A stretch of 64,000 nucleotides of DNA from Juglans regia (taxonomy: Eukaryota > Streptophyta > Magnoliopsida > Fagales > Juglandaceae), in NCBI RefSeq assembly GCF_001411555.2, contig NC_049909.1, positions 16,054,686 to 16,118,685 on the forward strand. The letters are read 5' to 3'. Both the position numbers and the translations under genes were made by a program. Below are positions 12,501 through 23,151 of the stretch, one piece after another (position 1 is the stretch's first letter; every line of letters starts with the position of its first letter). The notes under the pieces were generated by a model. It was not told the DNA's origin and ran no database searches. It saw only the letters and a list, made by a program, of their open reading frames with translations.

Positions 12501-14268
12501 TGCATGTGAAAATGGTGTCTACACACTCCCAAAATCACTAGTAAAAGCTTCCTCGAAAATGGTTGCAAATGTGCATGAACGGACCTTTATAGATGGGTAG
12601 CACAAACGTCTTGGACATCCATCTCAATTCTCAAAAAATCGTTCATCATCTTGTTAAAAACTCTCTCTCTTCCAATAATACAAGAAGGACATAGTTCTCA
12701 TCTTTGTACTTCTTGCTCTATCAATAAAGCACACAAACAACCATTTCGGTCCACTGGTCTTCAAAGTCATGCACCCCTTGATTTAATTTACACTAATGTT
12801 TGGGGTCCATCAAACACTATTGGCATTGACGAATCACGATACTATTTGATTTTGGTTGATCACTTCACAAAATACATTTGGTTCTATCCTATGGAACCTA
12901 AATCTGGGGTTAGTGCGATTTTTCCACAATTCAAATATCTTGTTGAAAATCATTTTCAATCAAAAATCAAAAGTCTTTACTCGGATAATGGTGGTGAATT
13001 TGTAGCTTTAAAAAATTATCTTTCCCTCCATGGAATAAGTCATTACACCACTGCACCTCATACACCACAACAAAATGGTGTATCCGAGCGTTATCATCGT
13101 CATTTGGTAGAAACGAGCCTTACTCTTTTAATTGATGCATCCTTATCATTATCATATTGGCTCCATGCATTTTCTACCGCAGCCTATCTTATAAACTGAC
13201 AGCCCACACCCCTTCTAAATAACAATCTCCATTTGAGGCCTTATTTCATCAGTCTCCAAATTACCTCAAACTTAAGAAATTCTGGTGCCTCTATTATCCT
13301 TACACCAAGCCATACAACACCAATAAGCTCCAGCCCAAAGCCACTCCGTGCCTATTTGTGGGCTATTCTCCCACCCAAAATGCGTATAAGTGCATTGACC
13401 CGAAAACCCACAAACTTTACTTCTCTCAGCATGTAATGTTTGACGAGGGTCAAACTTATTCTCACTTGCATTCGGCAGAAACAGAGCTCCCCTCACCATC
13501 TCCTTCATCTGGGACAATGAAGCCACCCATAGTGGTACCGTCTCTGCCGGAACCACCACCAGTGACAATGGGAGGCAACGCCATTTTTCCATCATCTTCA
13601 GGTAACCAACCCTTTTCTACTTCTTCTAATTTTCACGATGTGTATCATTCACCTGTTTGCTGTAATTCTTCTCAATCGGATGAGAATGTGCCCTCTCACT
13701 CAAGCAAATTCCTCAAATCAAGCACCAGAAAGAGGAAGCAGATTCTCAGCCTCAAATCAAGATTATAACAGTTAATAAATTATTTGTTGATACTTTGTAA
13801 CAGCTAGCCTTAACTCTAGGATTCTTACTTAGAATAGCTTCTGTAATTTTTTATTTATTCTGGTACCAACGATTGTAATGGTGTGTGAATATTTTTGAAA
13901 TAGAGCAGTAAATCAACTCTGTGCAATCTCTTTCTCAAATTCTATCAGCATCAACCTTATCTATGCCCATATCGACAAATCATATTGATAGCAAAAGTAA
14001 AGAAATGACAGACAGGAAATGGGAATCAGAGAAAAGAAGAGAACGAAATGAAAGGAAGGTACTTTTCCCGGATATAGGCGACGGGGGCAAGGATGGAAAG
14101 GGCAATGAGGTTGCGGAAGACGCAGAAGACGAGCTGGTTGATCCCAACGTTGAGGGCCACCTTGGTTATAACATGGTACCCTCCATTGAAGAGCTGAACG
14201 AATGCCATGGCCACGTGCGCCTTCCATGCCTCTCCTCCAACACCCCCGGCTGCTGCTGACGCCGCCAT
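6562..14268 (-). CDS. WAT1-related protein (nodulin MtN21/EamA-type transporter), 7 exons
   Basis: A membrane transporter of the plant drug/metabolite (UMAMIT/WAT1) family, members of which move amino acids or auxin-related compounds; the substrate here is unknown. Exons: 14268..14063, 10459..10397, 10264..10148, 10020..9735, 9208..9053, 7536..7385, 6772..6562. All junctions are GT-AG and phases agree, giving 1191 nt and 396 aa. Two EamA domains lie at roughly residues 15-150 and 200-345, about ten hydrophobic segments. Diagnostic stretches are [20 protein letters not shown] (exon 1), [20 protein letters not shown] (exon 3), [11 protein letters not shown] (exon 4) and [16 protein letters not shown] (exon 6). 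The protein resembles the Arabidopsis At4g19185/At5g45370 branch more than WAT1 itself. Intron 1 (3.6 kb) contains an antisense Copia element and intron 6 a MITE, yet the coding sequence is intact. The last donor used, AG|GTTTTG in exon 6, is weak. Confidence 0.93.
6866..7188. mobile_element. Probable MITE inside intron 6 of the WAT1-related gene
   Basis: The left end reads GGGGAAAATAAACTTTTCAC, and the right end read backwards gives GGGAAAAATACAATTTCACC, so the ends form an imperfect inverted repeat. GGTGTTACA/TGTTACACC segments inside also pair. It includes a poly-G run near 7160-7167. There is no coding capacity. Boundaries are approximate and I saw no clear target duplication. Confidence 0.55.
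8049..8167. repeat. Local direct duplication in intron 5
   Basis: The segment TACTTCTGTGAAGTTTAAAC, continuing CTCTGCTATCTAC, occurs at about 8049-8081 and again at about 8134-8166. A third partial copy, TACTTCTGTGAAGT, sits directly before the second. It is intronic, with no evident function, and looks like a replication-slippage or repair scar. Confidence 0.7.
10913..11165 (+). repeat. 5' LTR of the intronic Copia element
   Basis: It matches the 3' copy, with about ten substitutions and two indels over the best 186 bases (from TAACAGTTAATAAATTA to TCTATCA), roughly 5 percent divergence counted by eye. The left boundary is uncertain: similarity extends through CCTCAAATCAAGCA at about 10928 and weakly to about 10913, next to the candidate GCATC target site. 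The element end CA is at 11164..11165. Confidence 0.7.
11166..11180 (+). other. Primer-binding site of the intronic Copia element
   Basis: TGGTATCATCCGAGC directly follows the CA end of the LTR. The Ty1/Copia consensus complementary to initiator methionine tRNA is TGGTATCAGAGC, so this is an altered version with extra bases. Confidence 0.65.
11170..13760 (+). pseudogene. Broken Copia gag-protease-integrase
   Basis: The gag N-terminal half (11170-11610) is broken by stops and frameshifts. The clear gag (UBN2 type) part begins at 11613 with [20 protein letters not shown] and [15 protein letters not shown] protease-like site reads [12 protein letters not shown], where the family has DSGASHH, so the catalytic glycine is replaced by arginine. 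A stop at 12378 changes frame into GAG-pre-integrase (12361-12600). The integrase core (12651-13199) has YTNVWGP in place of the family's HTDVWGP, so the first catalytic aspartate is lost, while SDNGGEF and [12 protein letters not shown] are kept. After a stop at 13197 the integrase C-terminal part continues in other frames to about 13470 ([20 protein letters not shown]). No YVDD motif exists. Confidence 0.85.
13697..13947 (+). repeat. 3' LTR of the intronic Copia element
   Basis: Copy of the 5' LTR ending TCTATCA at 13941-13947, followed by GCATC. A purine-rich tract (AGAAAGAGGAAGCAGATT, about 13727-13744) lies within the repeated region, so the true LTR start could be downstream of it, near 13764. 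Confidence 0.7.
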
Positions 14269-15866
14269 CTCTCTCTTATGTATTGGAACCGGATAGGCTA
14301 AAGATAACTGAACAGGAAAAGAAAGTAACAGAGAGAAGACTTTGGAAAACGGTGAAAATATGATGTCCTGGTGATGGTGGTTTAGTTGATAGCCAAATAG
14401 TTAGGATGGTGATGGGGGGACTTATGAAAACATGGAACACCGAAACTCAAGAGCTCGGAAGATCTTCAGCAACGGAAGTTTTTTGAGTTTTATGCATTCG
14501 TGGTTGTGGTTTCTTCTTAATAAAAAATAGATTTATTATAAACAAATTAAATATTAATCTCATATTTATTTATTTAAAAAAAAAAAAAGTACATAACACT
14601 TATATAATTCATGCAAATATCATTTTTTTTTATGAAAAATTTAATTCTTTATATTTCAGTTATTAATATACTGAAATTTATAAAGTTTAAATTCTAAAAT
14701 AAAATCAACAAAATGAAACTTATAATAAAATTGTAAAGCACTACTCTAAAGCAAAATGACAGAAACACTTGAGATTTTATAGTCATACTCACATGAATAA
14801 TCATTGTTTATAAACACTGTTCATGTAAGTTTATCCATAACAAAATATTATTATTTACAGTATACAATTATATGCAAGTTTATTTATATAAAAATAATTA
14901 TTCACGATTAATTACAAATATAATTAAATAGCTACAATACTATATGACTATTTGGTTCTTATCAAACTCTAATAAATTATTCTTGTATTTGTCAAAGGCA
15001 TATGGTTTGATTGACATAATTCAATACCTCCAAAATGGAGGTATGTAGTTCGAAACCCTCTTTTCAAATTAAAACACATATAATTATACTCATAATTATG
15101 TATATGCATTTATATTCATCATAATAACTATATGTTCCATATTTATAATGAACTATATACATATATAATATGATGAATTTTTGTATATATATTGATATAT
15201 ATATATATATATATAAGTTTGCGTGTTAATATATGAACGAACTAATGAATCAAGTCGAGTTTTAGAGGAACATATTCATAAACTTTAATAGAATCACATG
15301 AGTTTTATTAGATATTATTGTTTATTTACAACCCACTCGGTTGGATAGGATCATAGGAGGATAGAGGCTTTCAATTTTCATAAAAGTGGAAGATGAACTC
15401 ATTAAAAAAAAAAAAATTAATGAAACAAAAATAACATAATTAAAAAACAAGGGAAATAGAATAAAAGTAGTGTTTTACTCATCGAGGGTGTAGTCTGAAG
15501 ATGGGTTTCGATAAGTCATTTTTATTTTGTTTTTATTTTTTATATTCTTATATTTTTTTAAAAAAATCACATCATTCAAAAACATTTCTTTAATAAAATA
15601 AATTATAGATACCCATGTCGGAACTCAGAGACAAATAATATTATTCATTTGTCGGGAAGGAAAATGTTAAGGAAAGAAAAAGAATGACATGATTCATAAA
15701 TGATAAAACGACAAAGTCATTAATATGATACTTTAAATTAAATTATTAAGACTTAAGAGTAAAGTGTACAATATATGTCTGATTCAAAAGATTCTTCCTA
15801 TGAACAGTCATTACAAAACAAAGCACCCCCAACTACAATTCAAAACTAAAAACAAAACAGAAATGG

Positions 15867-15901
<35 letters not shown>

Positions 15902-15995
15902 GCAAATGGGCTCGCTCAGCTCGACATTAGCTTCAGTTAATTAACACGATCTTGAAATTATTTTTATATGGGATATGGAACCAGTTTTATTTGTT
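14269..15995. other. Upstream region of the WAT1-related gene and AT-rich intergenic DNA
   Basis: The first 200 bases should hold the minus-strand promoter and leader; I see no clear TATA box. The rest is AT-rich with a TA microsatellite near 15193-15213 and no gene. Confidence 0.4.
15869..15898. repeat. (CT)n microsatellite
   Basis: Fifteen uninterrupted CT units in an otherwise AT-rich intergenic stretch. Confidence 0.95.
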
Positions 15996-16004
15996 GGTTT
16001 AGTG

Positions 16005-18410
16005 TAGGATGTAGGGTTGTAGAACTGGACCGGATTTTTTTCCGATCCGGTCTGAAACCCATAAATCCAGGTCATCCAGGCGGATATAGTTACAGATCCA
16101 GTTTTAAACCAGATATCCGTAACCGGTTTCTCTTTTGAAAACATTGTTAATATTTTAAAATGCCAACGTTTTGCTAGCATCGATGACCTTTCAATTTGGT
16201 CTTCTGCTCCTCTCTCTCATTTCAGCTTTTGATATTTCACTCGATCGACACTCGACATACAACTCTGTCTTTCTATCACTCAAGTTCCAACTTCTAAAAA
16301 TCAGAAACCGTAGCCGTCACCGCAAGGACTGCCGTTCGCCCATCTCTCTCTCAACGTCGTTTGCCTACAGTATATTCTTCTCTCTCTCAACTTGAACCCT
16401 CCATTTTTATCCATCTGTGTAGCTTTGTTCCTTCCTGAAAAACACTACGGAAATCCAACTTCCCCTAAGCTTGAAAACCTAACTTTGCCTCTCTCTATCT
16501 TCTATTTCTTTCTCTCACTCTCTCCCTGAAAACCCTAGCATCCCTCAACGAAACCCATCACTCACTCTCTCACAGTGCAGCTTCTCCCAGATCTGAGTTT
16601 ACATTTTTGTTTGAGTCCATATCCATGTGAGTATCTCTCACTTTTTAAAGGTAGATATGGATAGATTAGCTCTGGGTTTTCGTTTTTGTTTGAGTCCATA
16701 TCCATTTGTTTCGTGAATCTTGGTTGTCATTCCAAATTTTAACGCTTTATGGGGTTTTTGAAATTTCGTAGTATAGATTTGGTTTAGATTAAATCTAGGT
16801 TTACATTTTTGTTTGAGTCCATATCCATGTGAGCATCTCTCACTTTTAAAAGGTTAATATGGATATATTAGATCTGGGTTTTCATTTTTGTTTGAGTCCA
16901 TATCCATTGGGTTTGTGAATCTTGGTTATCATTCCAGATTTGAACGTTTTATGTGGGACTTGAAAAAACTACCATACCTGCAATTAAAAAACATCCAAAA
17001 AGAATAATTGCAGGAATCATTAGTGATGAAGTCAAAAAGAATTAGAACACCTTACTCGACTATTAATCACTAAAATATTTGAGAGGGTTCCTTTAGTTAT
17101 GCAGGTATGCTTGTAGTTTCTTATAGGGAAACACTAGTATGGATTGATTGCTATGCAAGCTCTTTAGACCATCTTTTAGACAAAAGAAAGCAAGGAATCC
17201 CTTGTGTTTCTTAGTGAAATTTGCAAGGATGTTCTACAGAAGTAACTCCAAACCAAAAGCTCAATTCTATATATAAATAAGGAGGGCATGCAGATGTCCA
17301 GAGGATAGACCAAACAACTTAAATCTTAAAACCACTTGAATAGAAGTAGTAGTAACCGTCCAAAAAAACAACCCAAGATAGAAAGTACGGAAATAAAGTA
17401 AACCAAAAGCTTCCTATCCACTAATGCAATATGAAACAGAGATACCCAGTAACAACCACCAAAGAAAAAAACCCTAATTGAAGAAGAAGAATCACCTTGC
17501 TTGCTGGTTTTTCATGAAGTTCAAGTTCGGACCTTATTTAAGAAACTCTATAGTCTTTCCGAATACTAGCCAGCCCATTGTACCTGGAGGCAATCCTTTC
17601 TTTCTGTACCTCACCTTATTCCATCTTAGCAAAGCAAAGCAGATACAGAGCACCAACACCACCTCAAGAACTACCATACCTATAGATTTGGTTTGTGCGA
17701 AATGTTTCTGTCTTAGTTTTGAAGTTCTTGTAGATCTCTTGCATATCGGACTCCTTTAGATAGCGAATGATTTAAATCTCTTTTTGGTTGTTTGTTCTGT
17801 CCTTTCTATTTTTTGATAATCTTTTGGTTTGGATCTGGGTATGGGGTTTTTTCTCTTTTTTCTCTATATAATATGCATATCATTTGGGATATGATTTTTT
17901 TACTAATTTCTTGATTTCTACTTCTTTATTTCCCACAGCTTACAATGACGAGGATATGGGGCTGGACTTCAAATGTTATTCCACAATTTTTTGCTGCTGC
18001 TTTTGAAATTTTCACCATTTGCTCTTTGTAAAGTTGATATTTTGCAGTACGATGTAAGCAATAATATAAAGTATAAAGTATGTAGTGAATAGGCAATACA
18101 AAAGTTTAAAAAATGCTTATAAAAAATAATAAACATAAAAGCCTTTTAAAAAGTGTTAGAAAGTTTTTCTTAGAAAATTAGTTTTAAAATTTGTAAAAAC
18201 ATATTTTTTTTGTTATAAAATCTGGATATGGTCCAAATCCGGATAAAAAAAAGCTTTTTAAACAGTGTTGAAAAGTTTTTTTTTTTAAAAAGCATTTTAA
18301 AAAGGGTAAAAACTTATTTAAAAAAACCAAAAAAAAAAGTAAAAAATCCGGATTTCCAGTTTGAAACTGGATATCTGGGTTGAATAACCATCACTAGAAT
18401 AGCATAAGTA
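16005..18410. mobile_element. Putative non-autonomous DNA element with ATCCGG-rich ends
   Basis: The left end has GGACCGG...GATCCGGTCTGAAACCC and CCAGATATCCGTAACCGG (16027-16130). The right end has CCGGATTTCCAGTTTGAAAC and GGATATCTGGGTTGAATAACC (18345-18392). The ends share the words ATCCGG, CCAG and ATATC in opposite orientation but are not a clean inverted repeat. The interior is unlike the flanks: CT-rich leader-like sequence (16190-16590), a tandem duplication, and poly-T/A. No transposase is visible. This could instead be several unrelated pieces. Confidence 0.35.
16590..16960. repeat. Tandem duplication, period about 202 bp
   Basis: The word TTTTTGTTTGAGTCCATATC, followed by CAT, occurs four times, starting near 16604, 16683, 16806 and 16885. 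The two pairs are offset by 202 bases and share flanks (TGTGAG(T/C)ATCTCTCACTTTT; GTGAATCTTGGTT(G/A)TCATTCCA). This is therefore a duplicated unit of about 165-200 bp that itself contains the word twice. Confidence 0.85.
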
Positions 18411-19013
18411 GAAGTTTGAGCATTATAAAATCTCAAAATCAGAAATCTAGCTTGTAAAAGTGGGAATACAAACATCCCTAATTCAAAGAAAACTGTAAGA
18501 AGATACAGCCAACAAGCTAGCTAGACAAAATCTTACAATACAAATTAAGGAATTCAGAATGAAGTGGCGCCTTTACATTAGGTTAATGAATGCCAGTAAA
18601 GAAGAAACAGATCGATAAAAAAAAAAAAGTAGAAACAAAGGTGCATGGTAGTGTGTACGTACGTTGAAACAAAAACATCACTGAAAAGATCATATATTTG
18701 ATTCTTGTACATGCATTATGTATGATTTTTCTTTTAAATCAAATTATGAACAATTCTTTTAAAAAAGAGTGGATGCATCTATTTTTTAATAGTATGCTCT
18801 TTTTTTCTCTGTTTGAATGTTGAAACGCACTGATATTAATTCAGTTCAGTCTAATTTTAAGCTGAGCCTAACATCCAAACACCAAACTTCATAATCACTA
18901 AACATCATTCAACTCAAAACCTTTTTACACATGGAACCCATAACGTTTTTCAACTCGATACCTCTTTACACGCGAGACCCACAATCTTTTTCAACTTCTT
19001 ATAAATATATCTA
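18411..19013. other. AT-rich intergenic DNA
   Basis: No gene or strong repeat seen. The last part (18850-19010) has ACCAAACTTCATAATC and AACTCGATACC segments resembling pieces of the ACTCATCTCAACATC repeat family. Confidence 0.35.
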
Positions 19014-19140
19014 CACTATAAGAAAAATGAGTATTTGTGATGAATTATTTACGACGAAAATGATTATTTACGACGAAAATAAACTCATTTTGATATAAAA
19101 TAGTCATTTTCTAAGGAAATAGGTAGTCATTTTTATAGTG
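19014..19140. mobile_element. CACTA-like MITE
   Basis: Starts CACTATAAGAAAAATGAG and ends TCATTTTTATAGTG, an imperfect terminal inverted repeat with the CACTA signature. The internal ATTTACGACGAAAAT words repeat. It is 127 bp and non-coding. A three-base duplication expected for this superfamily is not obvious (CTA before, TTA after). Confidence 0.65.
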
Positions 19141-19627
19141 TTAAATTCATCTTAATATCTAAATACATCTAAACTCATCTTAGATGGGTTTCACAAAACT
19201 CATTCTACCATCTCAACTCACTATTATTTATAGAGATCTCAATTCAACTCAACATCTAAATGGGACTTTAAAGAAGTGGATTAGGCTTAAACACATTGAA
19301 ATTGTATCGACTGATCTCGAGCATTACTTTTCAAATTATCATCTTCCAGATCCAACGTGCGTATATAAATCACCATATTTGAATTAATGTACTTCTGGGC
19401 AGGGCAGATCCTGAGATGGCCAGATGATGATCTCAGTACAGTCATATCCTAGTGCATACCAAATCAGTGCGCATATCATATTTTTCTAGTCTTTCTGTTT
19501 TCTTTCTCGAGATCAAGAAACAAATGAAAACTGGAAAGATATCAAAATGCTTAGGCTGCCGAAAAGCAGCATGACTCTTTCTAATTCGGTAATAATGATA
19601 TATATATATATATATATATACACACGT

Positions 19628-19780
19628 GTCACTACAAGAAAAATGAGTATTTATGATGAATTATTTATGATCAGAATAATTATTAATTTACAATGAAAAG
19701 AAACTTATTTTAATAAAAAATAATTATTTTATTAAAAATTAACTAACCACGAATAAACAGTTTGTTCTATAGCGTGCACA
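19628..19780. mobile_element. Second copy of the CACTA-like MITE
   Basis: Begins CACTACAAGAAAAATGAGTA, the same end and internal ATGAATTATTTA pattern as the 19.0-kb copy. The right end is near TTGTTCTATAGCGTG (about 19764-19776) and is degraded. Confidence 0.55.
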
Positions 19781-20460
19781 TGATGTCTATTTAGCAAATG
19801 GTGCTGCCCATGATCAGGAGCACGTACGAGGGGACAAAGCATAGCTGAAAAAGATCTGCCAAAACTTATCCGTATTGTACCTATAAATGCATGCATGGTG
19901 TTTTTTGTGTGCCATTTTGAAAGAAAGAAAAGAAATTAAAAGGTTACGATGTTCAGAATTAATGCCTACAGGTGGAGTACTGGAGGAAGGTCGGGACTTG
20001 GGAGGGCCAGAGAATGATGCTGCTGCTGCTGCTGCAAGCATGCAGTCATGTGTATTTTCAAGTAATTCATGCAGTACTACTGCTCGCGTTAGTGTGATTC
20101 ACATGATTTCTACACAATTAAGCACAGACCCATGTGAGAGACACTACCAAAAGTGATGCCTCTGCGGCCACCAATCCAACCCAGACACAGAGAGAGATAG
20201 AGACACAGACATGTAGTAGTGGTGGAGGAGGAATGAATGCTCTAAGGCTATCTATATATTGCTAATTTCATTGAGATTTTGTAGACAGCAGAACCCATAA
20301 AACCACGCCTGTGCCTCCTGATCCATCCGATCTTCTTCTCCACGCTTTTGGATTCCTTTGCCTTTTGTCCTCCCACTCACCTCACTTCAAGTACTCAATC
20401 GATCACCACGTTTTTCCAATTCCCTTCCCTCCCATCTTGTACATTTTTCATTTAAGAACT
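19781..20460. other. Intergenic stretch with short GCT repeat
   Basis: Contains a (GCT)n run near 20018-20035 and a small open frame (19887-20156) with an alanine run but no recognised domain. The sequence is less AT-rich than its neighbours and looks like old unique DNA, possibly a remnant of a gene, which I cannot identify. Confidence 0.3.
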
Positions 20461-20612
20461 GTTAAGATTTTACAAAAAAATAAATTTATAAATTGATATA
20501 ATTTTATTATATATTACGTTAGATCTACTTTACATTAATCTAACAAACCGCATCAAATCACGTCAGTTTGTGAGTTTATTTTTGTGAGATTAATTTGTAG
20601 TTAAAGTATTTA
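20461..20612. mobile_element. Foldback MITE, AAATAAATTTATAAA...TTTGTGAGTTTATTTTT family
   Basis: The left arm has AAAAAATAAATTTATAAATTG; the right arm has CGTCAGTTTGTGAGTTTATT, pairing imperfectly with it. The core includes CTACTTTACATTAATCTAAC. Related copies are at 22.9, 25.95 and 56.9 kb. Confidence 0.6.
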
Positions 20613-21232
20613 TCTTTTCATTATCATGGCATTATGCTAACTTGGTATTACTCATTAAATCAATTTTGTTTTTTAAAATAATGAGATATCCAAAAATTAG
20701 TAAAGAATTAATTAATGTTACTCCAACACAATAAAATAAGAGTAAGATGAGAATATAATATATATTATCTTTTATATATTTTTTTATATATATAGGTTTT
20801 TATATCTCATTTTCTTTTTTATCAATGATACTAATGTGAGATTTTAAGAAATTAATCCTAAATATATATAATAGGGTACGGAACATTAATGATCATGGGC
20901 AGGCATGCATGGCGCATTATTAATGATTCTGCCCCTTTTTTCTTTCGGTAGTACGTACGTTCATTGAAATCCAATTATCATTATTAATCAAAAGCTAGTG
21001 CTCAAGAACATGTTCCTAAGATTTTAAGAGATTATAATCAAGCATATTATTGAGGCTTATTATGGGATATTTTAATTAATTACCCCCACTTTGCTAATTT
21101 TTAGTTATCTTGTTTCTAAATAATGGGGGGATTTAGATTTTAATGTTTATTGGGGATTAATCAAGAGTAGTACTCAATTCTATAACATGCATGTTCTTAG
21201 AATAATATATGCACGTGATCTATTATTTGTAG
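20613..21232. other. AT-rich gene-free stretch
   Basis: Only low-complexity AT DNA and GCATGC/ATGCATGC words are seen; no gene. Confidence 0.4.
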
Positions 21233-21404
21233 AGTAATGAGTTGTACAAGTTTCAATATATAAATTTCGGACATAGTCTTTTTGTTAAAAAATGGATCTC
21301 ATAATAAAAAAATATAAAAAGGAAAAAATAAAACTATTTTTTTAATGAGACTCGATTTTTTACAAACGGTCTGTATATTTTAAACTTATACCTAACATTA
21401 CTCT
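21233..21404. mobile_element. Foldback MITE ending in GTAATG...CATTAC
   Basis: The left end AGTAATGAGTTGTACAAGTT and the right end AAACTTATACCTAACATTAC form an imperfect inverted repeat. The centre has GGATCTCATAATAAAAAA facing TTTTTTAATGAGACTCG, which also pairs. Non-coding. Confidence 0.6.
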
Positions 21405-21470
21405 TATCTTTATAATATGCAAACATATCAAAGAACATGTTAGTGGGTTTTTTTTGTTTTCCAACATTAG

Positions 21471-21506
21471 AGAGAGAGAGAGATGAGAGAGAGAGAGGGG
21501 GGTTGC

Positions 21507-21549
<43 letters not shown>
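21471..21549. repeat. Compound (GA)n-(TA)n microsatellite
   Basis: GA repeats (21471-21498) with one interruption are followed by a short G-rich spacer and about twenty TA units. It is likely to be length-polymorphic. Confidence 0.9.
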
Positions 21550-21552
<3 letters not shown>

Positions 21553-22904
21553 AGATCTTAGGTAGTTGAAGGTGGGAAGAAAAATGAAAATGAGAATCAT
21601 TACATGAGGGGAGGCATGAAATCTTATATATATAGTCTAGCATGCATTTGGCCGATACATGATGCACTTGACGAGATCAAAGCACGCGCAGATATATATA
21701 CATGTAGCTAGCTAGCTAGCAAGCAAGCATGCATGCATAATCCACTTAATTCTCTCTGATCGATCTAATGTCATGTCTCGCGTAAGCATGCAGAATGAGA
21801 AATGCCGACAAAAAACCATTAGCTGTACGTTTTGTGCATCCATCGAATATCCTTAGTGATGATCTTATATTAACGTCTGATCATCGATCATTATTATCGT
21901 GAGCTCTTGATGAGGGACCTAGCTAATTAATGATAGATCGGAAGTTATGAGGCCGCAATTAAGTTGTTGAAATTATCATGATCAGGCAACTAATATTAGG
22001 ACCTAATGATAGATCGGAAGGCCTGGCTATCATGAATTGAGATCGATCGATGAAGACTGATCAAGTCATGAGGCAATTAAAAAGATGATCAATGATTCAA
22101 TATATAGTGTGAACATGTTGAAAAAAATTGGGAAACAATCATCAGCATCTAGGGCCTAGCTAGCTAGTCTGCCGCACCATATCTATATATACATCCATAA
22201 TCGTGACAAATTAAATGATTAATACAAGCTGATTCCACAACATGACCACATGCATGCATGAGTACTGATACGCATGATCATTGATAATGGTGTACATTGC
22301 AAAATATTATATAATTTTGGTTGCTGGCCTGCCTCCTTGAAGCTGGCCGGTAGATCGGGATCAAATAAGGTTGATTCCCAAAGTTGGAAGGAAAATGATT
22401 TACGCACAACATTTTATATAATTATGTTTTAAATTAGAAGTATTTTTATAAAATATTTTATAAAAATAACATCATTTTATAAAAATATTCTTATTTTATA
22501 ATATTATTATATAATGTGTTGTGTGTATATCATTACTCAAACTGAAAAGGTCAAAAAAAGAAGAAGTAAGAGTATCAAGAGTACTAGTAGTACTCTAGCT
22601 TGATGATGTCCTTACGAAATAAAGCCACCCAACTGTAAAAAAAGGATAGAGGATAAATTTCTTGATCTCGAAACGATCATATCATGATCATGATCTAGCT
22701 CCTACCTTCATGTCATGATCTCGAATATTATCTCGTGTATGTGCTGATTATAAGTGGACCAAATGCATGCAAGCAATTTATGATGGAAATTAGGTGGCTA
22801 GATCCTTGCGCTCGTGATAGATCAAGAGCTAGTTGGGAAGATCAGTTACGAGGCAAATAATATAAGGGTCGTTAATTAAAGTGGCCAACAATTATTACAA
22901 GAAA
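21550..22904. other. GATC/GCATGC-rich gene-free stretch
   Basis: Full of short words such as GATCGATC, CTAGCTAGCTAGC and GCATGCATGC. The phrase TGATAGATCGGAAG appears twice (about 21931 and 22007). No coding or RNA gene could be recognised. Confidence 0.4.
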
Positions 22905-23075
22905 TATATTTCATTTAGAAATAAACTTCATAATTAAAAATAAACTCATAAACTGACATTATCTGATGTGTTGCGTCATATTATAAATTGTTTTTTATTG
23001 TAAAATAAATTTTACGTATCATATTAAGTTACGTCAGTTTGTAAATTTATTTTTATGAGATACTTTTATAAATCT
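22905..23075. mobile_element. Foldback MITE (same family as 20.46 kb)
   Basis: The left arm has AAATAAACTCATAAACTGAC and the right arm GTCAGTTTGTAAATTTATTT, inverted relative to each other; the centre is AT-rich with TTACGTATCATATTAAG. Non-coding. Confidence 0.65.
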
Positions 23076-23151
23076 AATACTTCTCTTATTACAAAATTAC
23101 AAAGCAACTAGGCTTATATGTGTGTGTATAAGATTAGACAAGAAAATGATG

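Larger units (their letters stand above)
10908..13952 (+). mobile_element. Degenerate Ty1/Copia retrotransposon lacking reverse transcriptase, nested in intron 1
   Basis: Direct terminal repeats (about 10913-11165 and 13697-13947) bracket a 2.5-kb interior. Downstream of the 5' repeat, TGGTATCATCCGAGC resembles the initiator-Met tRNA primer-binding site. The interior encodes, with frameshifts and stops, a Copia gag, a protease-like motif, GAG-pre-integrase and integrase, and runs straight into the integrase C-terminal region and then the 3' repeat. Reverse transcriptase and RNase H are absent, so it could only have moved with help or was deleted afterwards. A candidate 5-bp target duplication GCATC lies at 10908..10912 and 13948..13952. 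It is transcriptionally opposite to the host gene. Confidence 0.85.

Noticed and set aside
17478..17759. 93-aa ORF near 17.6 kb
   Set aside because: No domain and no supporting splice structure; it is within the possible non-autonomous element.
22320..22360. TGAAGCTGGCCGGTAGATC, resembling miR167
   Set aside because: It differs from the mature miR167 at several central positions and I found no star sequence within a foldback nearby.
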